From VRUE01 sp963816785 (lineage in GTDB: Bacteria > Actinomycetota > Thermoleophilia > Solirubrobacterales > 70-9), in contig CAWFLL010000003.1 in NCBI GenBank assembly GCA_963816785.1, positions 1-64,000 of the forward strand: 64,000 bases of DNA, in the 5' to 3' direction. Of the stretch, positions 60,151 through 64,000 are shown piece after piece. Made by a program: the position numbers and the translations under genes. Under the pieces are notes generated by a model, which had not been told where the DNA came from, did no database searches, and saw only the letters and a program-made list of their open reading frames with translations. The first letter of the stretch is position 1; the number at the start of each line of letters is the position of its first letter.

Positions 60151-60924
60151 CTAGTCAAGCACGAGGGTGAGGACGACGATGATGACGAGGACGCTCTGAG
60201 CCGAGTGCACGATGATTCCCATCCACGCGCTCTGGAAACGCCGCGAGGGATAGGAGAGGGCGAAGATGTCCACCAGGGTGGTGGGGATCACCCATGGAGT
60301 GTGCAGGTGGTAGACCGCAAACAGCACCCCGTTCGCGATCCAGTCACCCCTTCCAAAGACGCCCTTCATTCGCGGCAGCAGAAGCCCACGGAAGAGCAGC
60401 TCCTCGCCGAGCACCGAATTGAAGACGGCGAGCACGACGACCACCGCGAACCAGCCCCACGCGCCGCTGAAGAATTCTTCGCCACGGTCGGATTCCAGGA
60501 ACTCGCCGAAATCCCTCGACAAGGATCCTGTCGGCCCCGGCAAGGCTGCCTCGAGGGCGAAGAGCGCGACGAACGGCAACACCCACCACCAGACCCTTCC
60601 ACCCACGCGGCCGGACTTCGGATCCCGGGGTGCCCGCAGCCACAGCGCCTCGCGCACACGCGACCCTTGGAGTCCCCCCAACTCGCGCCTGGTGAGGATC
60701 AGGATCAGCACGAATTGCCAGATGAGCCCCACCGTGAGGCAGATCAGCAGGGCCTTGGTAAGTGGCTCATCGCCCCCAAGTTGGTCTCTGAGCCAGGGAG
60801 CGATGACCCAGGCCAGAACGCCCATCGGGACGGCGGCTGCCGCCCACACCGCGAGGATCTGGGCGAGCGAGTATTGCCTGACTGCTGCATACCGGTCGCC
60901 TTCGCGCTCCGGCGAGTGCTCCAT
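60151..60924 (-). CDS. CPBP (CAAX/Rce1-type) intramembrane metalloprotease
   Basis: 257 aa, about seven hydrophobic segments. Motif 1 EExxxR in VLGEELLFRGLLLPRM, motif 2 LFAVYHLHTPW. CPBP proteases serve bacteriocin self-immunity, prenyl-protein or membrane protein processing; the role here is unknown. ATG 60924 is preferred: TAGGGT ends 7 nt upstream, and the GTG three codons earlier would remove this spacing. Convergent with the serine hydrolase. Confidence 0.85.
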   Translation of the reverse strand: MEHSPEREGDRYAAVRQYSLAQILAVWAAAAVPMGVLAWVIAPWLRDQLGGDEPLTKALLICLTVGLIWQFVLILILTRRELGGLQGSRVREALWLRAPRDPKSGRVGGRVWWWVLPFVALFALEAALPGPTGSLSRDFGEFLESDRGEEFFSGAWGWFAVVVVLAVFNSVLGEELLFRGLLLPRMKGVFGRGDWIANGVLFAVYHLHTPWVIPTTLVDIFALSYPSRRFQSAWMGIIVHSAQSVLVIIVVLTLVLD

Positions 60925-61166
60925 CAACGCCACCCTAACCTGTGCCGCCGCGCGCTCGCAACCCCCGACGTCGTGGGGCGACCTTCGCCTCCCCTCTCGC
61001 GTGAAAACGGAAGCGGGGGGGAACCCAGCTCATTAATACGGTCCTAGCGGCGGGAAACCTCGATGGTGAGGGGCGGCAGCGCGAGCCTTATGGAAAAAGG
61101 GTGGTACTCCTGGGAGCCAGAGCACTCCTATGTTGCCCTGTCCGCGACCGGTGCGAGCCTTGGGGC

Positions 61167-61517
61167 ATGGTCCTTTCCGTGGCGCGCATGTTCGCTCGCT
61201 GCCTGGGAGCGATCAAATACGCCGCCAAGGAGGAGAGCTTCGTCGCCGTTTTCGGTGCTGCGGCCGCTCTCGTTCTCACCGGCACGGTCGTCTACACGCT
61301 CGGCGAAGGCTGGAATGTGGTGGACGGGTTCTACTTCGCCGTCTGCACGCTGACCACGTCTAGCATTGCCGATCCGAGCCTCACGCTCACCAGCGAGGTG
61401 CTCAAAGTCTTCACCGCCCTCTACGTCCTGACCGGCATCGGAATCCTGGTCGAGGTAGCGCGCCAGCTCGGCGTCGGCTTCGTGACATTGCGCCAAGAGA
61501 GGCAAAGAGGCCGTTAA
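61167..61517 (+). CDS. Two-helix pore (potassium-channel-like) protein with altered filter
   Basis: 116 aa. Helix 1 (SFVAVFGAAAALVLTGTVVYTL), pore loop WNVVDGFYFAVCTLTTSSIADPSLTLTS, helix 2 (VFTALYVLTGIGILVEVARQLGVGF): the layout of bacterial two-transmembrane ion channels. The usual filter TVGYGD is replaced by TTSSIADP, so ion selectivity is uncertain. ATG 61167 chosen over GTG 61101 because the extra N-terminal residues are unlike the family. No cytoplasmic RCK domain. Confidence 0.75.
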   Translation: MVLSVARMFARCLGAIKYAAKEESFVAVFGAAAALVLTGTVVYTLGEGWNVVDGFYFAVCTLTTSSIADPSLTLTSEVLKVFTALYVLTGIGILVEVARQLGVGFVTLRQERQRGR

Positions 61518-61691
61518 CGCCCGTCTCCACAAAAAAGATCCGCCAGAGATGCCGCCGCCGGAGTAGAAGGGAAGCGCCATGCGCTCCCAACGGGTCTTTA
61601 GCGACCGGAAATCCTGACCGTGGAACCTGGCACCGCGGCGCTTGACGCATTAGATCGGCGACCCCAGCCAGGGGTGCCATAGGATTGCGCC

Positions 61692-62093
61692 GTGCCGTTC
61701 ACGCTCAGGAACCTCAAGGAGGACCTGGAGGACGTCGGGTCCAGGTTCGACGGCGCGCCGGACCTGGAGTTCCGCTTGGCGACCGAGGCGCTCGAGCTCG
61801 AGAAATCCGGCCTGAGCTACCAGCGCGTCCCGCCCGGCTATCGCTTTCCGTACGGCCACACGCACAAGAAGCAGGAGGAGGTGTACGTGGTCCTGCGCGG
61901 GAGCGGGCGGATGAAGCTCGACGACGAGATCGTCGAGCTCAAGGAATGGGACGCGGTGCGCGTCCCGCCCGGTACGTGGCGAGGCTACGAGGCCGGGCCG
62001 GAGGGCCTCGAGATCCTCGTCATCGGCGCGCCCAATCTCGGCGAGGCTCCGCGCGAAGACGTCGATGGCCAGCGCGACTGGTGGGCTGACTAG
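61692..62093 (+). CDS. Small cupin protein
   Basis: 133 aa single cupin domain: YGHTHKKQEEVYVVLRGSGRMKLDDEIVELKEWDAVRVPPGTWRGYEAGPEG. Two His plus Glu in motif 1 (HTHKKQEE) are present; the motif 2 His is replaced (PPGTWRGY), so metal binding may be weak. Sugar isomerase-like or sensor cupins are possible. GTG with TAGGAT 6 nt upstream. Last gene before repeat R5. Confidence 0.85.
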   Translation: MPFTLRNLKEDLEDVGSRFDGAPDLEFRLATEALELEKSGLSYQRVPPGYRFPYGHTHKKQEEVYVVLRGSGRMKLDDEIVELKEWDAVRVPPGTWRGYEAGPEGLEILVIGAPNLGEAPREDVDGQRDWWAD

Positions 62094-62258
62094 CGCCAGA
62101 TAGGTGAAGATGAAGCGGGAGAAGGAACTCACTCAGCACTACGGCTTCGACCCCGGGGCGGCCACCCTGCTCGCAGGCGGGGAACTTGGTCGGCCGGACG
62201 GACGGGCGGCGATCCCAAAACGCATCCCGTAGGCGGCGCATTTGGCTTCAGAGGTCAT

Positions 62259-62427
62259 GCCGGAGGAGGGACTCGAACCCGACACGCGGATTATGATCGC
62301 GCCCCGGCGTATCCGTGGAGTGCGTGCTGTTACGGATTTCTCCCGCTAGGAGGCGATTTCAGACGTCAGCCGGGCCTTTCGATTGCGTGCTGTATCCGTG
62401 GCTTCCGCTGACACCCAGCTGACACCC
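62259..62427 (-). repeat. tRNA-derived att-like repeat R5 (long form)
   Basis: tRNA 3' half with two C missing in the T stem (CGAACCCGACAC). The middle resembles R4 (CCCGCTAGGAGGCGATTTCAGACGTCAG against GGCGCTAAGGCGCCAGATCAGGCGTC), followed by TGCTGTATCCGTGGCTTCC and tail arms GCTGACACCC at 62407-62416 and 62418-62427, again 11-bp period. Confidence 0.85.
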
Positions 62428-62491
62428 ATAGCGGAGAAGCAGAGGGGCTACAAAGCTAAGCTGCACGGGGCCAGGCCCTAGCATTCAGGGC

Positions 62492-63823
62492 ACGAAGCTG
62501 GAGCCCGAGACCCGGTATGCCCGTGCTGGCGACATTCGAGTTGCCTATCAGGTTGTGGGCGACGGGCCTCGCGACCTGGTGCTAGTGCCCGGCTTTGTGT
62601 CGAATCTCGAACTCGCCTGGGAGCATCCACCGTACGAGAGGTTCATGAGGAGGCTTTCGGCGTTCGCCCGCGTGATCGTATTCGACAAGCGTGGCGCCGG
62701 ACTCTCCGATCCGGTCGATCGGGCCGCCACCATCGAGGAGCGGAACGACGACATTCGGGCGGTGATGGACGCGGCTGGGTCTGAGCAGGCCGATGTGTTC
62801 GGCTGGTCGGAGGGCGCGAACATGGCGGCGGTCTTCGCCGCCAGCTTCCCTGAGCGCGTCTCGGCGCTTGTCCTCTTCGGAACGTATGCGCGAGCGACTC
62901 CGGCAGAGGGCTACCCATGGGGCATTCCGCAGGAGTTGGAGGAGGCAGCGCTACGTGACAGCGAGGAGGACACCTGGGGTACGGGCCTCAGCCTGAGCTT
63001 CATGGCCCCCAGCCGGTTCGCGGACGAAGCGCTGGTGCGCTGGTGGGCACGCTTCGAGCGGCAGTCGATGAGCCCGGCAATGGCGCGTGCGGTGATCCGG
63101 CTAAGCATGGAGATGGACATACGCGACGTCCCCGCAAGCATCCGCGTTCCAACTCTTGTCCTCCATTGCAGCGCGGATGTGTTCCCCGTTGAGGGGGCGC
63201 GCTGGCTTGCCGAACAGATTCCCGACGCCCAATTCGTCGAGCTGCCGGGGGATGAACATTGGCCCTGGATCAGCGAACCCGATGCGAGCGTCGATGAGGT
63301 TGAGCAATTCCTCACCGGCGTGCGCCATGAGCACGAGCCCGACAGGGTGCTCACCACGATCCTGTTCACGGACATTGTCCGATCGACCGAGCGGGCTGCG
63401 GCCCTCGGCGACAAGCGCTGGCACGACCTGCTGCACCAGCATGACCGGCTCGTCCGCCGCGAGCTCGTCCGGCATCGAGGACGGGAGGTGAAGACCATCG
63501 GTGACAGCGTACTCGCGACTTTCGACGGACCGGCCCGAGGGATTGGCTGCGCACGAGCGATCTGCGAACAGGCGAAGGCCCTTGGAATTGAGGTTCGTGC
63601 TGGACTCCACTCTGGTGAGGTCGAGCTCCGGGACGGCGATGTCGGGGGCATTGCAGTGCACATCGGGGCCCGTGTTGCCAACAAGGCTGGGGCTGGAGAG
63701 GTGCTCGTGTCGGGTACCGTCAGGGACCTTGTCGTGGGTTCGGGCTTCGAGTTCACAGATAGAGGCACGCACTCATTAAGGGGCGCGCCGGGAGAGTGGC
63801 AGCTCTTCACCGTCGGGGCCTAG
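62492..63823 (+). CDS. Alpha/beta hydrolase-class III nucleotide cyclase fusion, possible ACG start
   Basis: 443 aa. N-terminal hydrolase (LVPGFVSNLELAWEHPP; VIVFDKRGAGLSDPV; nucleophile FGWSEGANMA; DEHWPWI) fused to a class III cyclase domain (TTILFTDIVRSTERAAALGD; VKTIGDSVLATFDGP; LHSGEVELRDGDVGGIAVHIG). The family start is MKLEPETRYARAGDIRVAYQ; here that first codon is ACG (62492), 7 nt after TAGCAT, the same spacing as other leaderless starts. GTG 62555 is the first normal start but would cut off 21 conserved residues. The only gene between R5 and R6. Confidence 0.85.
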   Translation, partial: TKLEPETRYARAGDIRVAYQVVGDGPRDLVLVPGFVSNLELAWEHPPYERFMRRLSAFARVIVFDKRGAGLSDPVDRAATIEERNDDIRAVMDAAGSEQADVFGWSEGANMAAVFAASFPERVSALVLFGTYARATPAEGYPWGIPQELEEAALRDSEEDTWGTGLSLSFMAPSRFADEALVRWWARFERQSMSPAMARAVIRLSMEMDIRDVPASIRVPTLVLHCSADVFPVEGARWLAEQIPDAQFVELPGDEHWPWISEPDASVDEVEQFLTGVRHEHEPDRVLTTILFTDIVRSTERAAALGDKRWHDLLHQHDRLVRRELVRHRGREVKTIGDSVLATFDGPARGIGCARAICEQAKALGIEVRAGLHSGEVELRDGDVGGIAVHIGARVANKAGAGEVLVSGTVRDLVVGSGFEFTDRGTHSLRGAPGEWQLFTVGA

Positions 63824-63889
63824 CTGTGAGGCAACAGTGTTCGCTGCCGGAGCATGAGGGAGCGAGCCCTCGAAGCACAACGCCGTGAT

Positions 63890-64000
63890 GCCGGAGGAGG
63901 GACTCGAACCCCCGACACGCGGATTTATGATCGCGCGGCGCAAATGCGGGCTGGTGGCGTGGTGTTGCGGGCTTTGGGCGCTAATTGGCGGATTTCGGCT
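63890..64000 (-). repeat. tRNA-derived att-like repeat R6 (continues past the window)
   Basis: tRNA 3' half identical in its core to the others, CAT region followed by GCGCGGCGCAAATGCGGG and GGGCGCTAATTGGCGGATTTCGGCT, the same middle as R4 and R5. The conserved arm tail would lie beyond 64000. The complete tRNA gene was not found in the window. Confidence 0.85.

Noticed and set aside
53740..63940. tRNA genes at each of the six repeats
   Set aside because: Only the 3' half is present; no D arm or 5' acceptor strand (GCCGGAG) follows, so these are fragments, not functional tRNAs.
53740..64000. CRISPR array or integron attC sites
   Set aside because: Spacing is 0.9-4.6 kb with genes between; repeats match a tRNA end rather than CRISPR or attC palindromes, and no cas or intI gene is visible.

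Overview
The window looks like the chromosome of a very GC-rich actinobacterium, most likely class Thermoleophilia (Solirubrobacterales-like). The reasons are the gene order, the GarA/FtsR-like pair, a RsiG-like protein, two wax-ester-synthase paralogues, and secreted LTD/Ig-like and 'AASQLAKNSVG'-type proteins. The taxonomic call is inference from protein flavour and synteny; no search was run.

Layout. 1-1.9 kb: the 3' part of an rRNA operon. The 23S gene is interrupted by a group I intron (only its 3' part is in the window) carrying a LAGLIDADG endonuclease, then 5S. 2-13.4 kb: a membrane-anchored hydrolase divergent from murA, the his cluster hisZ-G-D-B-H-A-F (no hisC), then cca, pgeF, yggS and sepF. 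13.4-30.9 kb: proC-yggT-lspA-rluD, then the classical rpsB-tsf-pyrH-frr-uppS-cdsA-dxr-rseP-ispG-proS series (translation, lipid carrier, CDP-DAG and MEP isoprenoid genes), interrupted by two secreted repeat-protein loci, one of them broken. 30.3-41.1 kb: pgsA, a possible c-di-GMP-linked anti-sigma protein (RsiG-like), a GarA-like FHA protein and an FtsR-like MerR regulator, then lipid and cofactor genes (FAD oxidase, thioesterase, nadE, WS/DGAT), an RlpA-like protein and dinB. 41.2-53.7 kb: a zone of damaged genes (threonine synthase with one missing G, a cyclase/AAA/TPR gene with many frameshifts, broken hydrolases and gene fragments) mixed with intact secreted proteins. 53.7-64 kb: a modular accessory region.

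Four points stand out. (1) The accessory region is divided by six same-strand copies of the 3' half of a tRNA (probably tRNA-Met, CAT). Most copies are followed on the same side by a conserved tail ending in two 10-bp repeats with an 11-bp period. This resembles a serial array of integrase attachment sites with 1-5 cargo genes per interval and no integrase in the window. (2) A small repeat of about 75-80 bp occurs twice in opposite orientation: between murA and hisZ, and as an in-frame 25-codon insertion inside hisF just after the catalytic aspartate. (3) At least 17 genes have a TANNNT hexamer (mostly TAGG-T) 6-10 nt before the start codon and no ribosome binding site, indicating widespread leaderless transcription. 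This rule corrects some starts and points to a possible ACG start. (4) The murA/hydrolase pair seems to share one symmetric bidirectional -10 element.

The translation, envelope and isoprenoid genes overlap heavily (GTGA/ATGA junctions) and are probably co-transcribed. The right-hand modules each look self-contained with their own leaderless promoters.
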